Positions 1 through 10,529 of a stretch of 64,000 bases of DNA are shown here, one piece after another (the first letter of the stretch is position 1; each line of letters begins with the position of its first letter). Below the pieces are notes generated by a model. That model was not told where the DNA came from. It did not search any database and worked only from the letters and a program-made list of their open reading frames with translations. Position numbers and translations under genes: made by a program. Source of the stretch: Chrysaora quinquecirrha (lineage: Eukaryota > Cnidaria > Scyphozoa > Semaeostomeae > Pelagiidae); the NCBI GenBank assembly GCA_014526335.1, contig JACTAT010000045.1:2778332-2842331 (forward strand), given 5' to 3'.

Positions 1-308
1 ATCACAAGGATCAACACTGACTTGCCAGTACCCTGAGCGCAAGTCAAGTGTACTGAACATGCAGGCACCTTGAAGTGCATCAAGGAGGTCATCAACACGT
101 GGTAAGGGGTGTGCATCACGCTTTGTTACCTCATTGAGCTTTCGATAATCTATGCAAAAGCGATAAGTGCCATCCTTCTTCTTCACCAAGACAACTGGTG
201 ATGCCCAAGGGCTATGACTGGGTTGGATAACGCCTTGCTTCAACATGTCAGACACTTGGGTTCTGACTTCTTCACGGTAAGCATAAGGCAAACGCCGAGG
301 ATATTGCC
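1..308 (-). pseudogene. Gypsy reverse transcriptase, N-terminal part
   Basis: The reverse-strand translation reads through typical Ty3/Gypsy RT blocks: a [12 protein letters not shown] segment, [20 protein letters not shown], then FCIDYRKLN and [12 protein letters not shown]. The catalytic YxDD lies beyond the window. A stop at 309-311 closes the upstream frame, and the RT frame continues after a one-base shift, so RT is not simply collinear with the preceding ORF. The element is partial here because of the window edge. Confidence 0.9.
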
Positions 309-1022
309 TTATGGGAAGGAGTCACCAGTATCGATACGGTGCTTGACAACCTCTGTGTGACCCAAACTTTCCTCAAAGACATCCGAATATTCAAGCAGGG
401 TATGGAGTAGTTTTTGTCTGTCAGAAGAGCTAAGGTCAGTACTGATAGCTTTTTCTAACTGACCTTTGATGGTTGCTGAAACAGTGTGAGCACTACAAGA
501 AGCATTAATATAGCTGGACTGAGAGGGTGGAGAGGGTGCTTCTACGAGTGGGCAGAATTCACCTATCTTTTGTTCGGCCTGTAATTCATGGTGAATATTA
601 GACGTATTCATTAAACGTACTGGTGTAGATCGGTTATCTGCTTGACTAACTGTATAAGCCACAAGGAGATGGGCTGAAAGAGAACTATCAAGTGGGGTTA
701 TCATTCCTAACTGATCTTTACAGCTCTTGGAAACCTGACACTTGACTAACACTTCACTTCTGGCTGGAATACAAATGTTAGAGGGAAGTGTGACAGAAAC
801 TGGACCCCTTTGGGCTGACTGCACAAGAAAACAAGTTGACCCATCAGCACTATGTGCCTTACCCCCTGGATCTGTAGAATCCAAGACAGGAGGGACAAAG
901 AGCCCGTCATTATAGGGAGTTAATGGGGTTGAACCATGGGGCCCTTCAAGGAAGTACATCCCATTGGCCTTATACACCAATTGGAGCCCATTGAGGTGAG
1001 AAAATCCCAACCTAAAATGCAA
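309..1022 (-). pseudogene. Gypsy Pol protease-RT linker
   Basis: An open frame of about 237 codons links the protease to RT. Its C-terminal part (EYSDVFEESLGHTEVVKHRI) is the conserved segment that precedes Gypsy RT domains. The rest is a poorly conserved spacer. The frame overlaps the protease ORF in another frame over 920-1022, and ends in a stop exactly where RT should begin, so at least one frameshift is needed to make a full Pol. Confidence 0.75.
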
Positions 1023-1324
1023 TGCAATGGTTTAAGGAGGTTTGAAGAGACTTGAAAATTACCTGGATAGGAGTGGAGACCATTGCAAAGGAATGACAAT
1101 TTAACTTGTGCTGTCCCAAGAAGATGAAGAGGTTGACCAGTTATACCCACACAATTAGAAGTGACGGGGTGGAGTTCGGGCTGCGGCTGAAGTTCTGCAA
1201 AAACCTGCTGACTAACAAAGGACTTCATAGAACCAGTATCAATTAAGGCTTTCACATTCATATTACCTAAAGAACATTGAATGAGTGGCTGGAGAGAGGT
1301 AGACCCTACAACTGGGGAAACCAA
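920..1324 (-). CDS. Gypsy retropepsin-like aspartic protease
   Basis: The protein contains the active-site motif LIDTGS (within VKALIDTGSMKSFV) and, about 70 residues later, the flap/C-terminal signature CILGWDFL, as in retropepsins of Ty3/Gypsy elements. Retropepsins work as dimers and cut the Gag-Pol polyprotein. The ORF lies immediately downstream of Gag in transcription order, in a different frame, so it would be expressed by frameshifting or is separated by decay. Confidence 0.85.
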   Translation of the reverse strand: MVSPVVGSTSLQPLIQCSLGNMNVKALIDTGSMKSFVSQQVFAELQPQPELHPVTSNCVGITGQPLHLLGTAQVKLSFLCNGLHSYPGNFQVSSNLLKPLHCILGWDFLTSMGSNWCIRPMGCTSLKGPMVQPH

Positions 1325-1359
1325 TGAGAAAACAGGGGGGTGACCTTCAATCCAGCCCT

Positions 1360-2418
1360 TTACTGAGGCACCCCTTTGAAGTTTAAAGAATTCGCAGTAC
1401 TCACATGTGATGCAGTAGGAGAAAATGGTGCAGGAGCGTTCTTGCTATTAAAATAAAAACTGTCCTCCACTGGGGGTTGTTGAAGTAGGCCAGTAGAAGG
1501 CCCTCTTCCTCTTCTGCCATGTCCATCTTCTTGATGCATTGGGTTGGATGCATTATAAGGATGATAGCTTGTTGGGCACTGCAAGTGGGTATGTCCCCAT
1601 CCACGGCAAGTTGAGCAGTGGAGGTCCCAAGGACAAGCATTGGCAAAGTGACCCAGCTGATTGCAATTGAAGCAGCGAGTCCCTGGGCGACCTCCTCCAC
1701 GACGCGAACGCCATCTTGAGTATTGGGGCTGTTGCTGTTGTTGTGGATTATGTTGTGGATGTTGTTGCTTCATGGCGGCCTTGAGTTCTTGTTGTTGGAC
1801 GGACAATGCGGCAACTGCTGCAGACAGGGATCGGACAGATGCTGCGAGATCGCCATCAGCGTGAACAGAGGGTGTCTTCTGGTCCTGTATGGCACATACT
1901 GGAGAACTGCCGTCGTCCCGATGAACTGCTCTATATCGGCGAACAAAATCGCGCATATCCGACAGGGACGGCGTTGGGTTGTGCTCGAGAAGGCGAAGTC
2001 GTAGATCTTCCGGCAAACTCTTCATGAACTGTCTTGACAAAAGGGCTTGTTTGGCCTCCTCAGATAGGTCTGGGTCAGCTTTGGTGAGTAAGTCTTCGAG
2101 CTCCCATAACAAGAGTGAAGGGTCCTCATTGGGGCGAAGGCGGCGACGTTCAAAAGTTGCATAAAACATCTCTCGATCTACCTTGGGACATAAGGCATCC
2201 TTCAAACTCGTGGTTAAGTGTGCGTATGTGTCCTTGCTTTCGGCAGGCAAACTGTGGAAATAGGCAGCAGCAGGGCCTTTGAGGAAGGCAGGCAGCTTCT
2301 TCAGCTTGTCAGCGGCCGCCCAGTTGTTGGCCGTGCTGCAGCACTCAAAATTTCTAAGCCAGGAGACAAAATCCCCGCTCTCAAACTTCTCAGGGATCAC
2401 ATCAGTATTTGAAGCCAT
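1360..2418 (-). CDS. Gypsy Gag polyprotein with CCHC zinc knuckle
   Basis: The ORF of 352 codons starts with MASNTDVIPEKFESGDFVSW. Residues about 10-165 match the helical retrotransposon Gag capsid layout (WLRNFE, AAAYFHSLP, FERRRLRPNEDPS). A Q-rich linker (about 205-235) follows, then a basic RRGGGR stretch and a zinc knuckle CFNCNQLGHFANAC (CX2CX4HX4C), with a second degenerate Cys cluster just after. This is the structural protein that packages element RNA. It is intact over its whole length, suggesting fairly recent activity. Confidence 0.93.
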   Translation of the reverse strand: MASNTDVIPEKFESGDFVSWLRNFECCSTANNWAAADKLKKLPAFLKGPAAAYFHSLPAESKDTYAHLTTSLKDALCPKVDREMFYATFERRRLRPNEDPSLLLWELEDLLTKADPDLSEEAKQALLSRQFMKSLPEDLRLRLLEHNPTPSLSDMRDFVRRYRAVHRDDGSSPVCAIQDQKTPSVHADGDLAASVRSLSAAVAALSVQQQELKAAMKQQHPQHNPQQQQQPQYSRWRSRRGGGRPGTRCFNCNQLGHFANACPWDLHCSTCRGWGHTHLQCPTSYHPYNASNPMHQEDGHGRRGRGPSTGLLQQPPVEDSFYFNSKNAPAPFSPTASHVSTANSLNFKGVPQ

Positions 2419-2446
2419 GGTAAGACTTGAAACTCAGCTTCTGTCA

Positions 2447-2458
2447 CCTCTGTCACCA
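2447..2458 (-). other. Candidate primer-binding site of the Gypsy element
   Basis: On the reverse strand the motif TGGTGACAGAGG lies one base inside a TG...CA-type boundary (plus-strand TG at 2460), 30 bases before the Gag start. Gypsy primer-binding sites start with TGG and sit directly after the LTR. No tRNA match was tested. Confidence 0.35.
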
Positions 2459-2647
2459 GTGTAATGCTTGGGCTCGGCAGAGAGAGTTCAAGAAAACAAC
2501 CACCATGTGCTTGCGAAATTCAAGACTAATTTTCAAAAGCATGAACAAAGGTCATAAGGTCATAGAATGACATAACGCATACATTAGCATATATTACACA
2601 CATCAGCAGGAAAATACCAAAGTTAAGGGTAAAGGCAGTGGGCCAGG

Positions 2648-3405
2648 TCGAAAACGCGGAACTACATAAAAACCATGTTTACGATATAAGAAACCCAGTT
2701 CCGTGTTTTCGAGTACAGCTCACCTCTACTCGAAAACGCGGAACTACATAAAAAACAATATTTACGATGTAAAAAACCCAGTTCCGTGTTTTCGAGTACA
2801 GCTCACCTCTACTCGAAAACGCGGAACTACATAAAAACCATATTTACGATATAAAAAACCCAGTTCCGCGTTTTCGAGTAGAGGTGAGCTGTACTCGAAA
2901 ACACGGAACTGGGTTTTTTACATCGTAAATATTGTTTTTTATGTAGTTCCGCGTTTTCGAGTAGAGGTGAGCTGTACTCGAAAACACGGAACTGGGTGTT
3001 TTATATCGTAAATATGTTTTATGTAGTTCCGCGTTTTCGAGTAGAGGTGAGCTGTACTCGAAAACACGGAACTAGGTTTTTTATATCGTAAATATGGTTT
3101 TTATGTAGTTCCGCGTTTTCGAGTAGAGGTGAGCTGTACTCGAAAACACGGAACTGGGTTTTTTATATTGTAAATATGGTTTTTATGTAGTTCCGCGTTT
3201 TCGAGTAGAGGTGAGCTGTACTCAAAAACACGGAACTGGGTTTCTTATATCGTAAATATGGTTTTTATGAAGTTCCGCGTTTTCGAGTAGAGGTGAGCTG
3301 TACTCGAAAACACGGAACTGGGTGTTTTATATCGTAAATATGGTTTTTATGTAGTTCCGCGTTTTCGAGTAGAGGTGAGCTGTACTCGAAAACACGGAAC
3401 TGGGA
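2648..3405. repeat. 82-bp hairpin satellite with an orientation switch
   Basis: About ten units of roughly 82 bp. Each unit carries CTCGAAAACRCGGAACT at one end and its complement at the other, so each can fold on itself. Units are in one orientation from 2648 to about 2840, then in the opposite orientation to 3405 (junction copies of GCTGTACTCG near 2889, 2971, 3051, 3133, 3215, 3298 and 3379). The array directly abuts the PIN/CXC pseudogene. Confidence 0.9.
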
Positions 3406-5101
3406 GCTTTTGCGCAATTTTTTCCGTTCCGAGATTTCCGAGAGTTCCGGATGACTGCAAAGAATTACTTGTCTTGAATACTAGAGACTGTGTAGATGGT
3501 TCAATAGCCAAGAGTGTCGGAGCAATAGAGCCTGTTGGTAAAAAAAAGTATCATCAGTTCAAAAGGTATTTGATCTACAATGTAAGAGCATTCATACCCC
3601 AATTATGAGAAAGAAGCTAAGTCTCTTTAGTACACGAAAGCCAAAAGCATCGTCCAAAACAAAGCAGTTAGCTGACCTTCGCAACAATGTGGCACTGTTT
3701 GGACGCCTATACATTGCAAATCAAAAGAAGAGACAGAAACCCAGAAGAATATTTTAGACATGAGAATCAGTTACACCCTCCATCCCTTTCAGACAATAGC
3801 ACCTTGAGAGTCTGCAAAAAATCTGATTTGGTGCGCTGACTTGGTGCAGCCAAAAAGGAAGTAGTAGAAGTGGAGTTTGATTGCAATGTTTTCGATGGAG
3901 CAGCACTAGTACATACCATCAAACCAACGGCGGTTGCCACCTTTGAGGAATATGGTAAAGGCAGTGTTCCTTGCTTTTATACAGAGAGAGCTAGCAAAAG
4001 TGAAGTGATTAGATGTGTAGATGTGGTATGGGATAAATACTGGGATTCCAGCACAAAAAGTTGTGCTCGTGAAAATAGAGGAAGTGGACTTAGACGGAAA
4101 GTAGGTCCAAAAACGAAACTACCGAGCAAATGGTTTGATTTTCTGCGAGTTGCAAAAACAAAGTTGAGCTCTTTGCATTCTTAAATGATGTTGGCACCAA
4201 ATCTTCGTTGCCAGAACAGAAAGAAATACACATGACATCACAGCAATCAGTGGTCTCATTAGACGAGTGCGCACAGATGCCCAAGTGCACTCGCGAGAAG
4301 GCTGATACAAGGATCATTGTTCACGTTCTTGATGCCGCTAAGAATGGGTGTAAAAAAATCATTGTCTGAACGGTAGACACTGACGTGCTTGTCATTCTCA
4401 TTGACCAGTTTCATAATATCAGAGAAAGACACCCCAATATAGAACTCTGCTTGCATTTGGCGTTGGGAAGGATTATACCTTGTATGATATAAATGAAATT
4501 TGCAGTAAATTTGACAGAGATTTTTGCCAAGCTCTGCCAGTCTTTCATGCATTCACTGGATGTGACACTACATCATCATTTCACGGCAAGGGAAAAATGA
4601 GTGCATGGCAAGCTTGGAAAGCATATCCAGAGATAACTTCGACGTTCAAGTTTATAGCTGATCACCCATTTACGGCCGTGGACACAAATTCTCAAATTTT
4701 CAGCCAATTAGAAAGGTTTACAGTTGTTCTTTATGACAAAACAAGTGTTTACGAATCAGTGAATGTAGCACGTCGGGAGCTTTTTGCAAGAAGAAGCGAA
4801 ACCTAGAAAACCTCCTCCAACGCAAGATGCATTAGAACAGCACAAAAAAGGGTATCATACCAAGCAGGCATATGGACAACGGCTTTAAATACAACTAGCA
4901 CAATTCCATTGCCCAGTAACTGGGGCTTGAATAAAATTGATGGTAAATGGGAACCTGTATGGATGACTCTACCTGAGGCTGTCAGTGCCTGCTCAGAGTT
5001 AATCAAATGCCACTGTTCATCAAATGGAAGATGCCGACGGTGCAAATGTGCTAAAGCCGGACTTCCATGCACTGAATTATGTGTGTGTGGGTGCGACAGC
5101 T
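3400..5101 (+). pseudogene. Decayed PIN-like (FEN/XPG-type) nuclease with CXC domain, copy A
   Basis: Broken forward frames line up with copy C at 62660-63975. In order: an N-terminal segment (3440-3770), an FDGAALVHTI/GKGSVPCFYTERA segment (3870-4180), a KADTRI..TVDTDVLVIL acidic block (4270-4430), HAFTGCDTTSSFHGKGK (4540-4600), and a C-terminal cysteine cluster CHCSSNGRCRRCKCAKAGLPC (5008-5075). The acidic and GCDTT blocks resemble the active site and H3TH region of FEN/XPG nucleases; the Cys cluster resembles Tesmin/TSO1 CXC domains. At least four frameshifts or stops (near 3607, 3757, 4182 and 4366) make it a pseudogene. Family function is unknown to me. Confidence 0.75.
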
Positions 5102-5499
5102 GATTCCAATACTTTTATGGCAAAGTGTGCCCTTCTTGTGTACAACCTCTTTATCAGATTTGCAAGCAAACAAAGACATACTTTAGAAACTTTGATGATT
5201 AAATGTTTTGAAAAAACTGAACACTTCGTTATATTCGACAGTTTACTGTCCGAAAGGTGCTCCATACATCAACTCATGCAATAAGGTATGCCTAAGCGTA
5301 GTTTTGCCCTTTTATGCCTCTTAACTAACTTAAGTTGGCACTTGTAGTTAAATAAATCGAATTTAGTGAGAAGCCATGTTGGCCAAACTTTTTGTTCTTG
5401 AAATATTTCTGATTCTCCATACCAAAATGTACCTTGTGTGCAAAAATGGCACTTTTGTCCAGTCGGTTCCCCAAAAATCACTAATTCGCCTAACTAAAA
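5102..5499. other. Non-coding spacer
   Basis: AT-rich sequence between the PIN/CXC pseudogene and the foldback element. I see no coding pattern, RNA gene or repeat here. Confidence 0.6.
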
Positions 5500-5659
5500 A
5501 GGCTATCTCTAAAATATGGATTATGGAATGATGGAGTGGAATGATGGAATGATGGAATGGAATGATGGAATGGTATCAAAATGCATAAATGCAAAGAAAA
5601 GCAATTTCCAAACACATCGCGACAATATTTTTAATTTTGAAAGTATAATGAAGCAAAAA

Positions 5660-7010
5660 CAGAGCCATTCCATATTTTAGAAAAATATGGAATGGCGAAT
5701 TTTCTCAAAATTACTCGCTTCTTTTGCTGAAACCTTCCCCAAGGGTTGTATATGCCTTACAAACACATCTGAGTAGAAATTAAGAAGATTTGGAGTCAAT
5801 TGAAGGAATAATAAGGCCATTCCATATTTTAGAAAAATATGGAATGGCGAATTTTCTCAAAAATTACTCGCTTCTTTTGCTGAAACCTTCCCCAAGGGTT
5901 GTATATGCCTTACAAACACATCTGAGTAGAAATTAAGAAGATTTGGAGTCAATTGAAGGAATAATAAGGCCATTCCATATTTTAGAAAAATATGGAATGG
6001 CGAATTTTCTCAAAAATTACTCGCTTCTTTTGCTGAAACCTTCCCCTAGGGTTGTATATGCCTTACAAACACATCTGAGTAGAAATTAAGAAGATTTGGA
6101 GTCAATTGAAGGAATAATAAGGCCATTCCATATTTTAGAAAAATATGGAATGGCGAATTTTCTCAAAATTACTCGCTTCTTTTTGCTGAAACCTTCCCCT
6201 AGGGTTGTATATGCCTTACAAACACATCTGAGTAGAAATTAAAAGATTTGGAGTCAATTGAAGGAATAATAAGGCCATTCCATATTTTAGAAAAATATGG
6301 AATGGCGAATTCTCAAAATTACTCGCTTCTTTTGCTGAAACCTTCCGCTAGGGTTGTATATGCCTTACAAACACATCTGAGTAGAAATTAAGAAGATTTG
6401 GAGTCAATTGAAGGAATAATAAGGCCATTCCATATTTTAGAAAAATATGGAATGGCGAATTTTCTCAAAAATTACTCGCTTCTTTTTGCTGAAACCTTCC
6501 CGCTAGGGTTGTATATGCCTTACAAACACATCTGAGTAGAAATTAACAAGATTTGGAGTCAATTGAATGAATAATAAGGCCATTCCATATTTTAGAAAAA
6601 TATGGAATGGCGAATTTTCTCAAAAATTACTCGCTTCTTTTGCTGAAACCTTCCCCAAGGGTTGTATATGCCTTACAAACACATCTGAGTAGAAATTAAC
6701 AAGATTTGGAGTCAATTGAATGAATAATAAGGCCATTCCATATTTTAGAAAAATATGGAATGGCGAATTCTCTCAAAAATTACTCGCTTCTTTTTGCTGA
6801 AACCTTCCCGCTAGGGTTGTATATGCCTTACAAACACATCTGAGTAGAAATTAAGAAGATTTGGAGTCAATTGAAGGAATAATAAGGCCATTCCATATTT
6901 TAGAAAAATATGGAATGGCGAATTTTCTCAAAAATTACTCGCTTCTTTTTGCTGAAACCTTCCCGCTAGGGTTGTATAAGCCTTATAAACACACCCAAGT
7001 AGAAATTATC
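5660..7010 (+). repeat. Left-arm tandem array of about 154-bp units
   Basis: Nine near-identical copies separated by 152-156 bases. Landmarks are GGCCATTCCATATTTTAG, CGAATTTTCTCAAAA, GGGTTGTATATGCCTTAC and GAGTAGAAATTAAGAAG. Variants such as CCCCAAGGG, CCCCTAGGG and CCGCTAGGG mark lineages within the array. The inverted counterpart lies at 7520-8097. Confidence 0.9.
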
Positions 7011-7519
7011 TCAAAATCGAGAAATACTGGACGGAAGCTTGAAACATGATTCTCAAGGAAGATGCTAATTTCCAAGTTGAGCACTGCTGTACTGGGCGGC
7101 CATAACCACTGTGGTCTGGTCTGATTGATAATTTGACGGATCCACTTGAAAAATTCAGACTAATGGCGACGCAAATATGCAATCATTCATATCACATTTC
7201 TAAATATGGTAGGCTATCTGCAAAACAAGGAATCGTAAAATTATTGATGCAGTGCATAAGTTAACTATGGTAAAACGCATAAATCGAAAGTTTGACATAA
7301 ATAATGTTCGAATTCGATGACTTGATTTTGCAAGTTTTTCTCACTCGCATATACTTTAGCTGAGCAAAAAAATACCAACTTTCACAACTCGTAGGTCCTT
7401 CAATCTACTCCAAACCCTGATTATTTATTCTGAGATGTGTTAATTTCTACTCAGATGTGTTTGTAAGGCATATACAACCTTTGGGGAAGGTTTCAGCAAA
7501 AGAAGAGAGAAATTTTGAG

Positions 7520-8097
7520 AATTCGCCATTCCATATTTTTTAAAATATTGGAAAGTTTTATTTTCTGGAGGGGAAGGTTTCAGCAAAAGAAGCGAGTAAT
7601 TTTGCCATTCCATATTTTTCTAAAATATGGAATGGCCTTATTATTCATTCAATTGACTCCAAATCTTGTTAATTTCTACTCAGATGTGTTTGTAAGGCAT
7701 ATACAACCCTTGGGGAAGGTTTCAGCAAAAGAAGCGAGTAATTTTGAGAAAATTCGCCATTCCATATTTTTCTAAAATATGGAATGGCCTTATTATTCAT
7801 TCAATTGACTCCAAATCTTGTTAATTTCTACTCAGATGTGTTTGTAAGGCATATACAACCCTAGGGGAAGGTTTCAGCAAAAGAAGCGAGTAATTTTGAG
7901 AAAATTCGCCATTCCATATTTTTCTAAAATATGGAATGGCCTTATTATTCCTTCAATTGACTCCAAATCTTGTTAATTTCTACTCAGATGTGTTTGTAAG
8001 GCATATACAACCCTTGGGGAAGGTTTCAGCAAAAAGAAGCGAGTAATTTTGAGAAAATTCGCCATTCCATATTTTTCTAAAATATGGAATGGCTCTG
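7520..8097 (-). repeat. Right-arm tandem array of the same 154-bp unit, inverted
   Basis: Four full copies and one rearranged copy (7527-7600) in the opposite orientation to the left array, ending in the palindromic ATATTTTTCTAAAATATGG motif near 8062-8097. Confidence 0.88.
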
Positions 8098-8519
8098 TTT
8101 TTGTTTCATTATACTTTCAAAATTAAAAATATTGTCGCGATGTGTTTGAAAATTGCTTTTCTTTTGCATTTATGCATTTTGATACCATTCCATCATTCCA
8201 TTCCATCATTCCATCATTCCACTCCATCATTCCATAATCCATATTTTAGAGATAGCCTGACACTGTATTAGACATGATAGTCACCACTTATCATGACAAG
8301 CCTTCGATATTTAGTTGGGCAACGTTTCGGGAGAGATTCGTCTCCCATCATCGGGCAATGAGAAATGTGGTTTCTTGCCTATTTATTGCAAAGGTCGGAT
8401 GGAAAGGTGTGAAATTAACCGGACCTGCAAGGAAGCTCGGAATTTTTGGCGCTCAATTTCTAAAATTTGTGGTGCCAAAATTACGTTCAGTGCAACTTTT
8501 GATGTTATTAGTGACTATC

Positions 8520-10529
8520 ATGTCGAATACAGCTATATGGTTGTTGTTGTTGTTGCTGCTGTTTGCGAAGAGTGGGACTCAGGTAATCAGTCTAATGAAA
8601 TACCATGAAGCAAGGAAACCTCTGCAAGAAACTTGGTTTTTCTGATAAATAGGAATGTGTTCTATTCAGTTCATGTTACGTATCACTTTTCTTGCATGAA
8701 GACTCGAATATTTTAATGTTAAATTAACTCTTTCAATTGATATTTCAGTTCATTTCTTCGATTATGAATTCAAAAGAGTTGCTTCAGTTAACAAGCATTG
8801 TAAAGATTGTGGATACCATAACCAAACACACTACAAAGACCAATTAAGCCACAAGAACCAATCAGGTCACAAGAAGCAATCAGGCCACAAGAACCAATCG
8901 GGCCACAAGAACCAATCAGGCCACAAGAACCAATCAGGCCACAAGAACCAATTAGGCTACAAAGACCAATTAGGCCACAAGAACCAACCAAGTTACAAGA
9001 ACCAATCACCCTACAAGAATCGGTCAGGCTACAAAGACCAATTAGGCCACAAGAACCAATTAGCCCACAAGAACCAATTAGCCCACAAGATCAAATTAGG
9101 CTACAAAGACCAATTAGGCCACAAGAACCAATCAGGCCACAAGAACCAATCAGGCCACAAGAACCAATTAGCCCACAAGAGCCAATTTGCCCAAAGGAAC
9201 CAATTAGCCCACAAGAACCAATTAGTCCACAAGAGCCAATTAGCCCTCAAGAACCAATTAGCCCACAAGAACCAATTAGCCCACAAGAACCAATCAGGCT
9301 ACAAGAACCAGTTAGCCCACAAGAACCAATTAGGCCACAAGAACCAATTAGGCTACAAAGACCAATCAGGCCAGAAGAACGAATTAGCCCATAATAACCA
9401 ATCAGGCCAGAAGAACCAATTACGCTACAAGAACCAATCAGGCCACAAGAACCAATCAGGCCAGAAGAACGAATTAGCCCACAAGAACCAATCAGGCCAC
9501 AAGAACAAATCACGCTACAAGAACCAATCACCCTACAAGAACCAATCAGGCCACAAGAACAAATCACGCTACAAGAACCAATCACCCTACAAGAACCAAT
9601 CACCCTACAAGAAAAGCTACAATAACCAATCACGCTACAAAAATCGATCAGCCTCCAAAAACCGATCAGACTCCAATAACCAATCACGTTTAAAGAAAAT
9701 AAACTGTAAAGAAAAGTTAAACGTTAAAGCTACTGACAAGCCAATGCGTTCTATACTTCTGTCTATCAATTTCAACCATCCTTTTTATCAGAATATCCCG
9801 GTTCTTGAAAGGTTTTACAAGCCTGTCTTTGAAAAGTACGTATTTTGCGGCCCATTAATTGATCAATCGAGCAAATACGATATCATCGAAATCCCACATT
9901 ATGAAGAAGAGTATGGATATTATGGTTTTCAGTGTCTCGTAGAAGCGATTCGACGTCACCCAGGTTACACAGGGTATTTGTATGTAAACGATGATATGAT
10001 TGTAAACTGGTGGAACTTTTTATCTCTTGATAAAACTAAAATATGGTTTGGAGCTCCAAAATTCTCGTTTTCAGGAGGACATGTAATGGGCTCCCCTCCT
10101 TCTGATGCGTTTTTTTGGCAGCGAGCACACACTGCATATCGTTGCAGTCAAACATTTGCCGAAATGGAAAATTCTAGATCGTTTAGGAGAACAGGTATGT
10201 TTCGGACTTATTTCAAGAACAGTAAAAACAGACGCATTTGTATCGGTGGGTTGTCTGATATATTCTACGTTCCAGCAAAACACGCGAAACAGTTTGAATT
10301 GATTGGGCAAAAATTCTACGACAAATTTGTGTTTTTGGAAGTTTCAGTTCCCATGTCGTTAATTCTCATAGATGATATATCAAATATGATATTCATCAAT
10401 GGTATTTACTTGCAGAGAAAATATGGATGGGGTAATAATAGTGAACCATGGAAAAAAAGCACTGACATGGCTTGGAAGGAATATAATTACGACACGTTCT
10501 TTTGCATCCTTATAAGTTTTTACACGTAA
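8520..10529 (+). CDS. Glycosyltransferase-like protein with minisatellite-encoded stalk
   Basis: Two exons are proposed: 5' exon to 8582 (donor CAG|GTAATC) and 8749-10529 (acceptor TTTCAG). The second is open throughout. It encodes a Cys-containing segment, about 47 hydrophilic hexapeptides of type [HY]K[ND]Q[SL][GA] (8832-9690), and a globular domain of about 260 residues with NFNHPFYQNIPVL, then EAIRRHPGYTGYLYVNDDMI (NDD as a possible metal/sugar-nucleotide motif). A start at 8520 gives MSNTAIWLLLLLLLFAKSG, a good signal anchor, but this frame is one phase off the second exon. The frame that splices cleanly (from 8315) has a weaker hydrophobic stretch. Type II Golgi topology is inferred. 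The stop codon (10527) lies in a MITE end, so the C-terminus may be truncated. The exact glycosyltransferase family is not recognised. Confidence 0.6.
8832..9690 (+). repeat. In-frame 18-bp coding minisatellite
   Basis: About 47 tandem 18-base units of the type CACAAGAACCAATCAGGC, each encoding one hexapeptide. All length changes keep the frame, apart from one irregular unit near 9612, and no stop appears on the plus strand. This supports selection on the plus-strand reading frame. Confidence 0.9.

Larger units (their letters stand above)
1..2640 (-). mobile_element. Ty3/Gypsy LTR retrotransposon, 5' part
   Basis: Reading from high to low coordinates, the order is a probable LTR, a candidate primer-binding site, Gag with a zinc knuckle, an aspartic protease, a linker and the start of reverse transcriptase, which runs off the left edge. 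This order is that of Ty3/Gypsy elements. Gag and protease are in different frames, and a further frameshift separates the linker from RT, so this copy is either decayed or uses frameshifting. The second LTR is outside the window, so the LTR extent (from about 2460 rightwards) cannot be fixed. Confidence 0.9.
5500..8258. mobile_element. Foldback element with 154-bp tandem repeats in both arms
   Basis: The ends AGGCTATCTCTAAAATATGG (5500) and its complement (ending 8258) are inverted. Each arm continues with ATGGAATG-rich sequence, a conserved 110-base segment, then a tandem array: about nine copies at 5660-7010 on the left and about four inverted copies at 7520-8097 on the right. The unit of about 154 bp contains its own palindrome around TTTTAGAAAAATATGG. 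The centre (7060-7430) is unique, non-coding sequence. No clear target-site duplication is visible. Confidence 0.85.

Noticed and set aside
8788..9687. Reverse-strand frames encoding Cys/Gly/Leu/Ile repeats (GLIGSC)
   Set aside because: They are the antisense of the in-frame stalk minisatellite. The plus strand is open through the repeat into a globular domain and has a splice acceptor.
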